This document shows positions 23,994-35,694 of a stretch of 64,000 nt of DNA, one piece after another. A program made the position numbers and the translations under genes. Source of the stretch: Castor canadensis (Eukaryota > Chordata > Mammalia > Rodentia > Castoridae); assembly GCF_047511655.1 (NCBI RefSeq), contig NC_133390.1:122120083-122184082 (forward strand). Reading direction: 5' to 3'. The first letter of the stretch is position 1. Each line of letters starts with the position of its first letter. Under the pieces are notes generated by a model that did not search any database, had not been told where the DNA came from, and was given only the letters and a program-made list of their open reading frames with translations.

Positions 23994-24233
23994 GAAGGGA
24001 TGGGAAGGAAAAGGAACAGTAGCCAAGGAGGAGGAGAGATGGAGGTGGTCAGGAAGTAGGAATTGGTGGAAGGACCTGGGGGAAATGGGAACAGGGAAGA
24101 CAGAGAAGAAGATGGGCAGAAAGACAGATTTGGTTATCCAGAGCAGAATAGGAGGAGGGAAAGGAAAGAGAGTGTGAATAGGAAGGAAGGATGGGAGGGG
24201 AAAGGGACAGGAGGGGAAGGAAGAGTTCCAGTA
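23994..24233. repeat. Purine-rich (G/A) tract
   Basis: About 240 bp on the plus strand are very rich in G and A (for example 'gaggaggagagatggaggtgg' minus interruptions, 'gagaagaagatgggcagaaag'). It explains the overlapping ORFs seen on both strands there, which are low-complexity and not genes. Confidence 0.7.
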
Positions 24234-24588
24234 AACCCAAAATCCTGTTCCACGTGTCATCAAATGCTCAGTGAACAGTGAACAGTGGGAAGAGGATAAT
24301 TGCAAAGTAAAGGAAAGGTTTACACTTGGGTCATCAGGGAACTGACATCAGAATGGAAAAGTAGCAGCCCAACTAGATCAATGAGGTTTCCAGGAGGCCT
24401 AAAACACATTTTCAGGTCCCTAATCCCAAAATGGATTTAATCTGTTCTTCAATATCAAACACAAAGACAGGCAGAGCGAAGGTAGTGGGGACTGCAGATA
24501 GTGTCCCCAGGGACTAGTCTGACAGGAAATGGTGCCTGGTGAGGACATTTTGAGAAGGGACTTTCACCTGCAGCAGGTCTGCACTTGT

Positions 24589-24660
24589 GGTTGCATGGTG
24601 TAACAGTGAGCACTCTGGACTCTGAATCCAGCAATCTGAGTTCAAATCTCAGTGGAACAT
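24589..24660 (+). tRNA. tRNA-Gln(CTG)-like gene, slightly degenerate
   Basis: A 72-nt tRNA with anticodon CTG at 24622-24624. The anticodon arm is perfect (CTGGA/TCCAG) and the B box GAGTTCAAATC is recognisable. Two acceptor-stem positions mismatch (G1:A72 and G5:G68) and the D-loop differs from the usual eukaryotic tRNA-Gln. Short T runs lie about 20-30 nt downstream and could end Pol III transcription. It could be a weak functional gene or a pseudogene; the acceptor mismatches favour the latter. Confidence 0.75.
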
Positions 24661-25679
24661 TACTGTTTACTGGAAGCCATCTTTTGCTTTTAATTGGCCT
24701 GAAACTGGTTCTTCACAGAAAACTCAATTCTCCCCTTCTGAGTACCCTGCAGGTGCTGATTTGGGAGACCAGGAGTTTTGGTTCCTGGAAGGAAGCTGTG
24801 AGGGGAAGTAGCTGATTAAGGACCTGGGTCCTGCCACAAGCAGCTACCTTTTTTGCTGCACAGCTGCAAAAAAGTGCAGGCTTTCCCATTCACTCTCAGG
24901 AAACCAGTCCTTAATTAGGCCCAGTCCACAGGGAAACTGTTAACATAGAAAACTAGGGTGATTGAGACCTAGACACTCAGTTGATGGCTTCCCCACTTGG
25001 CCTGTGCTCCCTGGACTCTAGATCTTGACTCTGACCCTCAGGGCCAGTTGACCTCTCAGGTCCCACCTGTGCTTAAGTGGCCTCGGGGAAGGGGTGGAAG
25101 TTGCCTCTGAGTCCTGTAACCTGGGCTTTTTCTCAGCTGGACACCATGTGATTGGGTGTTGCCCTGTGTCTCTGGACAGAAAATGATCCATGTGCCAAAA
25201 TGTACTTCTTGGCTCCTCAATCCCTTCATCTGATAGGATTGCAAAGTTTTTCATCTTCCTGTCATGGGTCCAGTATTGATTAGGTACATTTCATTTCATG
25301 TTCATTGGAAAGAACACAGGACAATACTCAGCACTGTGAATTTAAGTCCAACAAACTAGAAGAGAGGTCTAGGTAGGAAGAAACAGGTATGCTCCTCTCC
25401 TGACTAAAAGTGGTTGAGAAAGCATCTTAGGATTCAGATTGTGGAGCTGTAGTATCAAATATGGGTGCACAAATGATTGGAAGGCAGAAGAAAGATTGAG
25501 TCGTTGACCCTCAACCTTCTGCATCTAGTACTTTGGTCTGGAAATTTTGAGTCACCAGAAACACAACCCAGCACACATGTACACAACCCAGCATCAGAAT
25601 ATTCAGATACTCCTAACTCCTGAGTGGAGAGTAGACATGGTTTCACATTTAGACATTAAGACTGTTAAACTAGACAGGT

Positions 25680-26041
25680 TCAGTGGGTGTTGTGCTTGGA
25701 TGTGAAGTGCCCACTTCCCAAAGGCTTGTGTGCTGAAGGCTTGATTTCCAGCTGGTGTCAATATTGCATCATGAGAAATAATAATTTCATCATTGTTCTG
25801 TGGGGAGGTGGAGCCTGATTGAAGGAAGCAGTCTCTCTTTCCCTCTCTCTTCCCTCTCAGCCACTGCCAAGTGAGCAGTCCTGCTCTGTTCCCCACCATG
25901 ATATTTCTGTCCATCTCAGACCAAAAGCAATGGAGCCAGCTGAACATGGCCTAAAACCTTTGAAACTGTGAGCCAAATAAATCTGTCTTCTGTTAAGTTG
26001 TTTCACTCAGGTATTTGTCACAGCTATCAAAAACTAACACA
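25680..26041 (+). mobile_element. Solo LTR, MaLR (ORR1/MT-like)
   Basis: The 3' end has the typical 'gagccaaataaatctgtctt' (with the AATAAA signal), 'gttgtttcactcaggtattt' and 'gtcacagctatcaaaaacta' of rodent MaLR LTRs. No internal retroviral sequence is seen. The 5' limit is approximate. Confidence 0.72.
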
Positions 26042-26217
26042 ATGGGAAATTACAAATGAGCCATAGCTGGGTTTACATATGGTTCACAGTGGATGGCCTG
26101 GAGGTCACTACTGCAGAGGAGTGGGATTTATGTTTTCTCTATGTATTCTTTCATCATGTGAATAATTATCAAAGAAAATATTTGCATGTGTTCCTTATGT
26201 TTAAAAACAAAAAGATA

Positions 26218-26425
26218 GGAGCCATATATGGTGGTACATGCCTGTAGTGCCAGTTATGTGGGAGGCCTACATACTAGACTGTGCTGAGCAAAAAGTGAGA
26301 CCCTAACTGAAAACTAACTAAAGCAAACAATGACTGGAGCATGGCTCAATGGTAGAGTACCTGCCTCGCAAGAACAAGGCCCTGCATTCAAATGCTGTGA
26401 CCTGGAAATTTTGTCTCATCACCAC
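26218..26425 (+). repeat. SINE (B1-like plus ID-like)
   Basis: 'ggtggtacatgcctgtagtg' followed by 'agcatggctcaatggtagag' and 'gcctcgcaagaacaaggccc', the typical composite. Confidence 0.7.
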
Positions 26426-26909
26426 ATGGCCAAACTAAGAAAAGCTAATTCATACTTAATTCACTTCTACATGTGGAGAAGTAAGATAGTAGGGCCACTG
26501 TGGCATGTGAGGCAGAGAAAGCAAGATCCTGGGACCTGGTGGCCACAGTCATTTCACCCCAAAGTCACCTGAGAACTTGTGCGGCCTGCTGGGTTACTGT
26601 GCCCTGGACCTGGCTTTGAACTTCCAAGGCTAGATACTGTGGTCCAGGCTGGGTGGCCAAGTCAGATGCTGCAGTCTTGTTGGCTCACGTGGGATGTGTG
26701 GGAAAATTCCCTGTGGACCCAGCCTCTCTAAGACACCACTTTCTTGAACTGTGCTCCAGAGGAGCCTCACAGGTGCTGCAGTGGATGTGGAGACCCAGAG
26801 CTACCCTGAGGTTCCCAGGGACAAAACTCTAAGCAGGGAACAGGAAGTATGACATTAGCCCACTTAATCAATAGAGGAAAATGGCCTTTCAAAAGCTAAA
26901 TAGTAAGGT
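26426..26909. other. Non-coding, nothing recognised
   Basis: Unique-looking sequence between a SINE and the half tRNA-Gln relic. No open frame with family resemblance is seen. Confidence 0.4.
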
Positions 26910-26958
26910 AGATCCCTGGATGTGGAGTTCAGAGTGCTCACCATTACACCATGGAACC
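26910..26958 (-). pseudogene. tRNA-Gln 5'-half relic
   Basis: The minus strand starts GGTTCCATGGTGTAATGGTG and AGCACTCTGAACTC, the normal 5' half of tRNA-Gln. It then loses the anticodon stem, and no T arm or B box follows. It is opposite in direction to the tRNA-Gln at 24.6 kb. Confidence 0.7.
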
Positions 26959-27129
26959 ACAAGGACAAATGTGCTGTAGAGGCAAAGTCCACTCTCAGAA
27001 TTAACTCCATAGACACAAAGTCCTGTCAGGACCCTGGAGGACTCCATCATCAGCCCCCATAATCCCTTTGCTCAGATCTTTGCACTGTCTCTACCAGAAT
27101 GAGGTGAATCCACTTGTAGTTCATGGACA

Positions 27130-28480
27130 GAGTGACTGAGCCAAAGGGTTGAGAATTGGCTGTGGGTTATGGGAAGCCAATGAGAAAGGAAAGAGAGGCC
27201 AGATGGATGAGAAGACAGTTAAATGCTACAAGTTATCACATGGGTCAGGGACTGCATATTCCCTGATTCTCAGGAGCACTTCCCATTGGAACTCTGCAAG
27301 AGGATCCTTAGCCTAAAGACAACCATCTCCTGATATTTCCAACAGTCAATATCAGAGGCTACAGAAGATGAAATTAAGAGTAATAGAGAGTCAAGGTGAA
27401 CATGACTCAGATACAATGGACAGGAAGTGTTGAAACCAGATTACTTAAAAACACCTGGTGCAGCCTGGGTTGGTAGCTGATGCCTTCAATCCCAGCTACT
27501 TTAGAGGCAGAGATAGGAGGATGGTGGTCTAAGATGAACTGTAGCAAAATGAGAGTTGAGATCCCATCTCAACAAAAAAGCTGGGCTTGATGAAGTACAC
27601 CTGTTATCTCAGCTAAGGGGGGGTGCTGATGGAAAAGCTCAAGTGATACAGTGCCTATCTAGTAAATGGGAGGCCCTGTGTTCAAATGCCACTACCATCA
27701 AAAATATTTGTTAAATAAATTGTCAAGCACAGCATGAAAAAGTTTGAAAGGGGCCCATGGGACAAGATCCAAGTCCAGTCCTACCTTTTCCTAAAGAGCA
27801 GACACTGATGCCTTGGGGCTGAGATTTACATGAAGCCACATGACCTCTTGACAAACCTGGAGCAAACCCTTTCCATAAACATTGACAGAGAACAAAGAAG
27901 GCACCAACAAGGAGACCAGAATAGGCACTGTGGATGTTGGGTCACCTTGGCTAGACAGGTATCAGGATTTACAAGAAAGCTTCCGAGTATATTCCAAAGC
28001 AGATCAGGAGAGAATTCATTCAAAATGTTAAGAGTGAAGGAACAGCAGTGAGTACAACCACAACCCAACTCTTTTACTGTAATCTTATGAAGATAATTGC
28101 ACACCAAGTGATACAATAAAGCATTTCTAGGAATATTCCCAATATCTAGAGCCACATATCTCTAAAGTAAAAGAGACTACACTTTCTTTTGCTACACTCT
28201 CCCCTCTCTGCATTTTTTTTCTCTGAACACTTCATCAAGTAAGGTTGCTTTTTAGTATTTCATGGCAGTAAAAAATGGCACAGATGTGTAAATATGTAAC
28301 TAATTTTTAATTTCAGATGTAATGTTTTATATTTCCTTCAAGGGAGGGAGACTGAAAAGTTTTAGTTGAGGATTTTATTTTGTGAACTTCACTGACCAAA
28401 AGTAAAACTTTCAAATTGTGGCCCTGACCATACTAAAGGACTGGGAAGTGAACACAGCAGAATGTTAGCTGGAAGCTTTA
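27130..28480. repeat. Segmental duplication unit 3 (partial)
   Basis: It repeats the order of units 1 and 2: 'gtgactgagcc', 'aatgctacaagttatcacatgggtcagg', the composite SINE (27460-27715), 'ctagacaggtatcaggattt' and 'taaagcatttctaggaatat'. It stops before the exon-like ORF block. Confidence 0.7.
27460..27715 (+). repeat. SINE (B1-like/ID-like), unit 3 copy
   Basis: Same composite SINE and same position within the unit as at 2145 and 5215. Confidence 0.65.
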
Positions 28481-29825
28481 TTTGAAAATGAAAAAAAAAC
28501 AAAAAACTACATTCCATGCCTAAATGGCCTAAATGGCAGAAAGGCCTGTGGACAGTAAAATCCGTGGAGCATGGTAGCTTAGATTAGCCATGAAGAATGG
28601 AATTCCCCAATCCTGATGTGCTCAGGTCACCCCTATGCTACAGCCATAACTGCCCTGTCTCCCTATGCCACAATTAAAAGAGAAGTCTTTCAAACAGGAC
28701 AGGGGCACCATCCTCCAGCTTCTTCCTGCATGGCTGGCTGGGCTGCCATAGCAACAGACCAGGCAAGAGGTGCCTCAAGACTCTCCAAGTTCCAAAGGCG
28801 GTCAGCCCACTGTGACATCACAGCCATGTTGTTCTTGAAAGGTCAGAACACTTAAGCACTCCAACTGTAACCCCTCCTCTTCCAGTCTCAAGCCACATGT
28901 GTGACAGTTTTCTGGCAAGATCTTCTGATCTGGGGATTGCTTTTCTCTTCCATGTTCCCTCCTCAGTCATTCAAGTTTGAACTCTCATGACATTTCTGTA
29001 CTGTTCCGAAGAGCTGCCAATCTGGAACCCAGTTAATTCACAAAGGAAAACTCCCTTAACCTTGGATGAGGCAACTTCCCTCTCAGAACTACATCTCCCA
29101 TCATGTTGGGGAGTATTCCCTTATGTGACGCAAAATGTCCCACAGTGGTAACCAGGGGTTGTTGTCCAGGATTCTGTGTTCCTATCTTCAACAAGACATG
29201 CAAACACACATACTGCCTGGCAAGAGCCTCAAAGTGACCCCATGAATTCAATTCATGTCACCAAGAAATTACTTCACTTTGATCTGAGAAATACACAGGC
29301 ACACACAGCTATAGCCAAGGAATGCTTAGTGTTCCCTAATCAGTGAAATTGTTAGCAGCTCTCAAGAGAGTGGCAGGTTTCAGTAACAGCAGAAACTATG
29401 GAATAGCATGAAACACGTTGGAAAGAAATTCATTTCTGCAAAGGTTTTCTGAGGGCAACACAGTACCCCTTTCATTCACAGAACTGAAGACATGAAGTCA
29501 GAGTGACACAAGGCTGTTCCTCATGTGCCTTTGGGAATGAACTGAAATTCCACAAATCAATGATGGCCAATTGATCAACAAATACCAAACCCACACACAG
29601 ACACACTCACACAAATTGTCAACATTTTAATGGTTATCTTGTAATGAATTTCTTACATTTTATCTACTGGATAGGAACATTGAGCAAGACCAGAAGTCAC
29701 TGAAAACCAGACACACTGGGGCATTCCATCTCTTTCCACAGTGTTAATGACAGATTTTGATTCAAGGAGTCTTCTGCATTCCTAAGCCTTGGATATACTC
29801 AATGAGTGTGAAATAGTTTGTAGTA
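28480..29825. other. Non-coding, nothing recognised
   Basis: A short A-run lies near 28490. ORFs at 28616-28855 and 29033-29251 are open but show no motif I recognise. Confidence 0.4.
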
Positions 29826-30164
29826 TGAGAATGTTTGTGTTTAGTGGAATCAATTTTAACTTTTAGTAGAAGAGGGGAGGTTAGATGGAAGAGATGGATT
29901 TGAAAAGGGGATTCAACATTGTTTTTGTTCCCTGTTTTGCCCTGTGATTATCAGGCAGCTCATGGGAGGTTTGGGGAACAGGAAGAATGTGAATCCTTGT
30001 TTATTGCTCCATGCTGTTACTTCTTTTGGGGTTTTAACAGGTTGTCTGCTTTGCACATCATCTTTCTCTCCTCTTTTCTTCTCACATTATTTCTAATTTC
30101 CACTTACTGGAATAGTAAAGATAGCATAATACATAATGAGTTCATATTCCTCTGTAAGCATGTT

Positions 30165-30360
30165 GCTGGATGCTGGTGATTCATGCCTGCGGGCCTAGCT
30201 GCTCAGGTGGTGGAGATCAGGAGGATTGTGGTTCCAACCCATCCTGGGCAAATAGTTCAAGAGACCCTGTCTTGAAAAAAACCCATCATGGAAAAGGACT
30301 GGTGGAGTGGCTCAACTTGTAGCCCATGAGTTTAAATACCATTTCCACAAAAAAAAGTGT
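30165..30360 (+). repeat. Composite SINE in the left inverted-repeat arm
   Basis: 'ctagctgctcaggtggtgga', 'tgggcaaatagttcaagaga' and 'ggtggagtggctcaacttgt'. The right-arm twin is at 33590-33775 on the minus strand, so the SINE inserted before the inverted duplication. Confidence 0.75.
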
Positions 30361-30929
30361 TCAGTCAGATAAATGTATGCATATTACAAGTTCATGATGA
30401 AACATGTTTCTGGAACATACACATTATATGTATGTGGCAGGTGTTATTTTATATAATGTGCATATAGGATATACATCATATATTTATGCAAATTTTATAA
30501 ATTTGCCAGATTAGTCCACCCAGTTCTTATCTCTCATAGGGTTTTCCTTCTACTTTGACTTGACTTCATTTTCATAGTCTTTTACTTCCCAAGAGCACAG
30601 ACCATATTCATTGTAATTTCCTTATCTTTCCCATATATTCTTGGGAGATACTGAGTTTTACTAATGCTGTTGTTCTGGAGCATTTCAGTAAATTAGAAGT
30701 ACTTTTGTATTATGCAGTCTCATTACTGGATATGTAAGAAATATCAACAAAAATTCAAGCATCAGAGTGTTTGTTCACTTCACAAAAATTCTAACATCAG
30801 AGTGTACGTTCACTTTACCCCCCCTTTAACATTCTTGTCACAGCCTACTTCTTTCTTACTTTCTTTACAGCCTACTATCTTTCTTTCTTTTCTTTACCTC
30901 TTAGATATATTGATATCTTAGATATAGTG

Positions 30930-30965
30930 CTATATATATACTATATATATATATATATATATATG
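30930..30965. repeat. (TA)n microsatellite
   Basis: An alternating TA run just upstream of the exon-like ORF. It is not matched in the right arm. Confidence 0.85.
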
Positions 30966-30994
30966 GATATATCCCAATAAGATCATAGATAACA

Positions 30995-31220
30995 ATGGCT
31001 GTGGTCTCAGTTTCGGAGATGAATTCTCATGCTTCCTTTGAAGTGAAGAACCCTGCCAAGTTAGATCATGATACTACCGAAGAATCAGTTGACATTACAC
31101 ATGTGTTTCCACATGTCCTCCCTGAGTCGCCAAGTGTCCTGAAAGACATGATTATCAAAAGAAAATTACTGTTCAGCCAGTGGAGACTAGCATGCAGATT
31201 CTCTGGCCCAGCTTGCAGAG
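30995..31220 (+). pseudogene. Unidentified exon-like ORF, copy on plus strand
   Basis: An ATG in good context (aacaATGG) is followed by 75 open codons and a donor GCAGAG|gtaatcac. The total is 226 nt, exactly as in the minus-strand copy at 3925-4150. The peptide begins MAVVSVSEMN and holds KLLFSQWRLACRF. The family is not recognised. The frame stays open about 30 codons past the donor, to 31315, so this could also be a short single-exon ORF. The right-arm counterpart (32585-32670, minus) has ATG changed to ATA and is truncated. Confidence 0.4.
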
Positions 31221-31960
31221 GTAATCACACCTGTGACTCTTATATACAGCTAGTCTTTATGACTCTCCACGTAGGATTGGAACTCAGTCTCTTCACCCGT
31301 TGTTCTGTCCAATAGTTGATGTAGCCTCTGACTATCCTTTCTCCAAACCATGGGTTACTACCCTGTCAGGCCCTCCTATCTTCATCACCTGTTTCCATTC
31401 TGAACCCTGTTCCTACCCACTGCTGCTGTCCTGTCCTGATACTTTAACTTCTACAGGGAAGCCAGGCAGGAAGTCATCCTACTGTATGAAGAGCACCTTT
31501 TAGGCTACTAATTGCTTGTAATTTCCCCAAACTCAACATTCTCATGGCTTTTTGCCTTCTCTTCCCAGCTTCCCCAGCTCAACTCCCTCTATCCTCTTGG
31601 AGCACACCTTTCATATATGACTTGTGCAGATTCTCCTCTTGTGACTGCTTTGGGGAGCCAGACCAAGTAAATCCTTAATTCTTCAATTGGACATGCAAAT
31701 TAAAAGTGTTGAAATTAAGAGAAGGAACCCTGATTACAAAAACCAAAGTGTAAACTGGGCTGTAGGTGGGAGACACATACTGGCCTAGAGTAAGAGCTGA
31801 TTTCAGCTCCATGTGTACAGCTCTGTGTCGATGTGCATGGCTTTTCCCAGATTCAATGTCTGTAACTCATGGACTCTGACTTTAAGTAGAGGATATTAAA
31901 TTGCTCTGTAAAGGGACATCAGCCCAAAAGTAGATGCCAAGTGCAGTACTTCAACACTGC
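31221..31960. repeat. Inverted copy of part of the 3.1-kb unit
   Basis: Reverse complement of material at about 3180-3900 and 8400-9080 (for example the 'ctactgtatgaagagcacct' and 'gtaatttccccaaactcaac' blocks). It forms most of the spacer between the inverted-repeat arms. No gene is seen; the ORF at 31300-31503 is in this duplicated DNA. Confidence 0.65.
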
Positions 31961-32584
31961 ATAAATCATGAGCTACTTAGGCTTTCTGTGTTGTCTCCTC
32001 ATTTCCTTTAACACTTTAATGTGTCTAATGAACAGTCTAAAGTATATGTTTATTGAATGGAAAGTGAGTCCAGGGGCAGTTATATTCAAGACCCAATATG
32101 ATTGATTGAGAATACAAGACGAGCTTTGCATTAGGCCATTGCAATTGACCATGGAGTGATTTGTCTGAAACTATCAGAAGAAAGAGTACAATCCATATAG
32201 CTAGTGGATCAGGAGCTAATTGTGAGAGTTGGGGATGGGAATTGGTGATCCATTCCACATCTATCGAATTCACTGCCGTGAAAAAAGTGCCTGAGAATCT
32301 GGAATGTGGTTTGTGCATCAGAATTTTTAAGAAGCTCCTAGGTGATGCTAACATATAAATAAATATGAGGCATAAAATGAGGGGCACTGGTTCATGGTAA
32401 TCTAAGGTTGTCAAGACAGAGTTGTCCCAAATGTGTGACTTACTCCATAGAAAAACCTGAGCATCCACTAAACATAATGGAATTTATATTCTCCTGTCAA
32501 CAAAACTGTGTATCATGCCATAACCTGTAGGTGTATGAGTGAGACATATGCCTTCCATAATTGAAGTACATGTGCAAAACCTGC
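31961..32584. other. Spacer of the inverted repeat, nothing recognised
   Basis: The 143-codon minus-strand ORF at 32037-32468 has no recognised motif and overlaps an open plus-strand frame. I treat it as chance. Confidence 0.35.
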
Positions 32585-32821
32585 CAACTTGGCAGTGTTC
32601 TTCACCTCAATGGAAGCATGATAATTCTCCTCTTAACCTGAGACCACAGCTATTGTTGTCTATGACCTTATTGGGATAATAATCTTAAAGGGGGGTGAAG
32701 TGAACATAACTCTGATGTTAGAATTATTGTTGATATTTCTTACATATCCAGTAATGAGTCTGCATAATACAAAAGTACTTCTAATTTACTGAAATACTCC
32801 ACAACAACAGGATCAGACACC

Positions 32822-33245
32822 TAAAAAACTAGCTAGCATTTGTTGCCCTTAATGCAGAGAAACTAAAGCAGATACCTTAAAGCAACTGAGGCCAATAGGA
32901 AAAGGGGAACAGGTACTAGAGAAAAGGTTAGATCAAAAAGAATTAACCTAGAAGGTAACACCCACGCACAGTAAATCAATGTGAGTCAACGCCCTGTATA
33001 GCTATCCTTATCTCAACCAGCAAAAACCCTTGTTCCTTCCTATTATTGCTTATACTCTCTCTACAACAAAATTAGAAATAAGGGCAAAATAGTTTCTGCT
33101 GGGTATTGAGGGGGTGGGGGGAGAAGGAGGGGGCGGAGTGGGTGGTAAGGGAGGGGGTGGGGGCAGGGGGGAGAAATGAACCAAGCCTTGTATGCACATA
33201 TGAATAATAAAAGAAAAATGAAAAAAATTAAATTAAATTAAATTA
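32822..33245 (+). mobile_element. LINE-1 3' UTR remnant
   Basis: Nearly the reverse complement of the L1 3' UTR at 5950-6360, including the G-rich run (33105-33175) and an A-rich tail. A short repeat (aacaggatcag / aacaggattag) flanks it and may be the target-site duplication. It is absent from the left arm, so it inserted after the inverted duplication. Confidence 0.85.
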
Positions 33246-33589
33246 AAAAAAAACAGGATTAGTAAAACACAATATCTCCCAAGAATATATGGGAAAGGTA
33301 AGGAAATTACAATGAATATGGTCTGTGCTCTTGGGAAGTAAAAGACTATGAAAATGAAGTCAAGTCAAAGTAGAAGGAAAACCCTATGAGAGATAAGAAC
33401 TGGGTGGACTAATCTGGCAAATTTATAAAATTTGCATAAATATATGATGTATATCCTATATGCACATTATATAAAATAACACCTGCCACATACATATAAT
33501 GTGTATGTTCCAGAAACATGTTTCATCATGAACTTGTAGTAAGTATATAATATATATGCATACATTTATCTGACTGAACACTTTTTTTG

Positions 33590-33775
33590 TGGAAATGGTA
33601 TTTGAACTCATGGGCTACAAGTTGAGCCACTCCACCAGTCCTTTTCCATGATGGGTTTTTTTCAAGACAGGGTCTCTTGAACTATTTGCCCAGGATGGGT
33701 TGGAACCACAATCCTCCTGATCTCCACCACCTGAGCAGCTAGTCCCGCAGACATGAGTCACCAGCATCCAGCAAC
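33590..33775 (-). repeat. Composite SINE in the right inverted-repeat arm
   Basis: Mirror copy of the SINE at 30165-30360. Confidence 0.75.
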
Positions 33776-34225
33776 ATTCTTACATAGGAATATGAACTCA
33801 TTATGTATTATGCTATCTTTACTATTCCAGTAAGTAGAAATTAGAAATAGTATGAGAAGAAAAGTGGAGAGAAAGATGGTGTGCAAAGCAGACAACCTGT
33901 TAAAACCCCAAAAGAAGTAACAGCATGGAGCAATAAACAAGGATTCACATTCTTCCTGTTCCCCAAATCTCCCATGCTGCCTGGTAATCACAGGGCGAAA
34001 CAGGAAACAAAAACAATGTTGAATCCCCTTTTCAAATCCACCTCTTCCATCTAACCTCCCCTCTGCTTTTACTAAAAGTTAAAATTGATCAGACTAAGCA
34101 CCTTCAACTTTTATTGAGAAAGAAATCCTCTAGCATAGGAGAGCTGTTGCCCATCAGTCCTGACAGTAATAGCAGATAAAATGAAGCTGCTAAGCCAATG
34201 GCTTCCTTGAACATCAAAGCCTTAC

Positions 34226-34319
34226 CTCTGTTGGATCATCAATCTGTTGTCTGTCCACAAAGAACATGAATTAGTGCTCTCCCTCATGGAGGTCCAGGAT
34301 GACAACAAAGTCCACTGGG
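34226..34319 (-). pseudogene. Candidate exon, unidentified gene (94 nt)
   Basis: On the minus strand a good pyrimidine-rich acceptor (tgttttcttttgtag|CCCAG) and a strong donor (CAACAGAG|gtaagg) enclose 94 nt. One frame reads PVDFVVILDLHEGEH, stop, then FMFFVDRQQIDDPTE. The splice signals are better than expected by chance, but the stop and the lack of a recognised family leave it uncertain. It could be a relic exon or a non-coding exon. Confidence 0.28.
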
Positions 34320-34674
34320 CTACAAAAGAAAACAGAAGATCAAACAAGTCAATTCCTTTTAGAAAACATAATGTAAAAAAACAAGTGGCAATCACAGTAT
34401 CATACCAATCACCTCCCATATTCCTAAGTCACTGGATCCCTCATGCAAAAATGACCAGTAAATCCATTCTCCTTTTCTATATCATCTTGGACAGATATTT
34501 GTCAAGTGCTCTAAATAACTGTAGATCTTAATCAATATCTGAGCAAAAACATAATCAAGTCATTGATTCCACCAAAATGGTTCAGTTTAGTACAAGCATT
34601 TTGTTCTAATAGAAGAGATCCCTAAGAAGTACAAATAAAGTAACAGGTAGGTCTGCCACACAGAAGTACTGCAA

Positions 34675-34765
34675 GGGAGCTGGGGGCATACCTCAAGTAG
34701 TAGAGTGCTTGCTAGCAAGCACAAGGTCATAGCTAGGTCCAATTCCCAGTACCAAAAAAACAAAG
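34675..34765 (+). repeat. ID-like SINE
   Basis: 'gctgggggcatacctcaagt', 'agagtgcttgctagcaagca' and 'tccaattcccagtacc' followed by an A-run: a tRNA-Ala-derived ID element. It is not a tRNA gene. Confidence 0.75.
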
Positions 34766-35690
34766 TCCTGCAAGGTACTCTTTCCATATTGAAAGCAATA
34801 AAGTTTACTATCAAGTAACCTCAAAATATATTTTGCTTTAATGCAGAAGTCAGAGCAACAGGACTTGGAACAGTTGGAGACAACTTCCTGTAAGCACAGA
34901 AAATACTGTATGACACCACTTAAAAGAAGATACCCACAGGGCTGTCTGTCTTCTAAGGCAGGAATCGGGTCTCTATTCCTGGATCCTGGATACTCAACCA
35001 AACATTTGTCTGCACCACTTGATCAGTTGAATCTTGATGCTTCAATTGTTGAAAGACCTAGACTTCTTTGCCACCTTCAGACTAGTGGAACAGTGGGACA
35101 GGCCTGCTGAGTGGACTTTTACAGAGTTATCCAAATCCTGCTCTCAGACTCTTTGTCTCCAGTCTGCTGTAAGAAGCAATAGGTCATGCTAGAATAACTG
35201 AGACCCAAGAATTCCTAAAAGGTCACTCTGCTCCCTAGGGTAGAGAGGGGTACTTGGCTTTGCCCTAAGATATAAGCTTTAAAATTAGTAGTTAACTCAG
35301 AATTTGAACAAATTATAGGAATAGGACTAATAAAGCACCAAAAAATGGTCAAATGTCTTATGTTTATGTGCTATCTAAATCACAGCCTGACATGAGTCTG
35401 TACACATCACCATCAGTCCAGAGCCTTCAGATTGCCCTATGCCTTGCTGATAGTTTAGCCCAGAGGCAGTAAATTACAACCTGCTTTAGAGTATACCTCA
35501 AAAAGAAGTGAAAATAAAGTATGCTTCTCTTAAAAAGTTGAAGTCAGGTACATATTTTTCTTAGTCAGATATAAACAGGTTTTAATTATTAGTTGGAATG
35601 AAAAGTACAGATACCAGAATTCCTAAGGAACACACTAACTCTATTTTAGGTAATAAATTACACAAAGGGACATTAACAATTAAAATTCTA
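34766..35690. other. Non-coding, nothing recognised
   Basis: An 89-codon ORF at 34841-35110 has no family resemblance. The rest is featureless. Confidence 0.4.
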
Positions 35691-35694
35691 AGGG

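Larger units (their letters stand above)
29830..31075 (+). repeat. Left arm of a 29.8-34.1 kb inverted repeat
   Basis: This sequence is the reverse complement of 32585-34095 with few differences. The ORFs at 29919-30179 (+) and 33758-33991 (-) share long identical peptide stretches only because of this symmetry. The arm carries a SINE (30165-30360) that is also present in the right arm. A related but diverged sequence without the SINE lies at 4440-4830. Confidence 0.88.
32585..34095 (-). repeat. Right arm of the 29.8-34.1 kb inverted repeat
   Basis: Reverse complement of 29830-31075, longer because an L1 3' end (32822-33245) inserted into it. The inner limit is near 'gtgaagaacactgccaagtt' (read on the minus strand); beyond it, symmetry is lost. 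Confidence 0.87.

Noticed and set aside
29919..33991. Two nearly identical ORFs (29919-30179 + and 33758-33991 -) that might be a conserved small protein
   Set aside because: Their similarity follows from the inverted-repeat arms as a whole, non-coding parts included, and the frames contain SINE-adjacent and AT-rich text without any family match.
34675..34765. tRNA-Ala-like sequence
   Set aside because: It has the ID-SINE form with an A-rich tail and degenerate stems; the same family recurs many times in the window.
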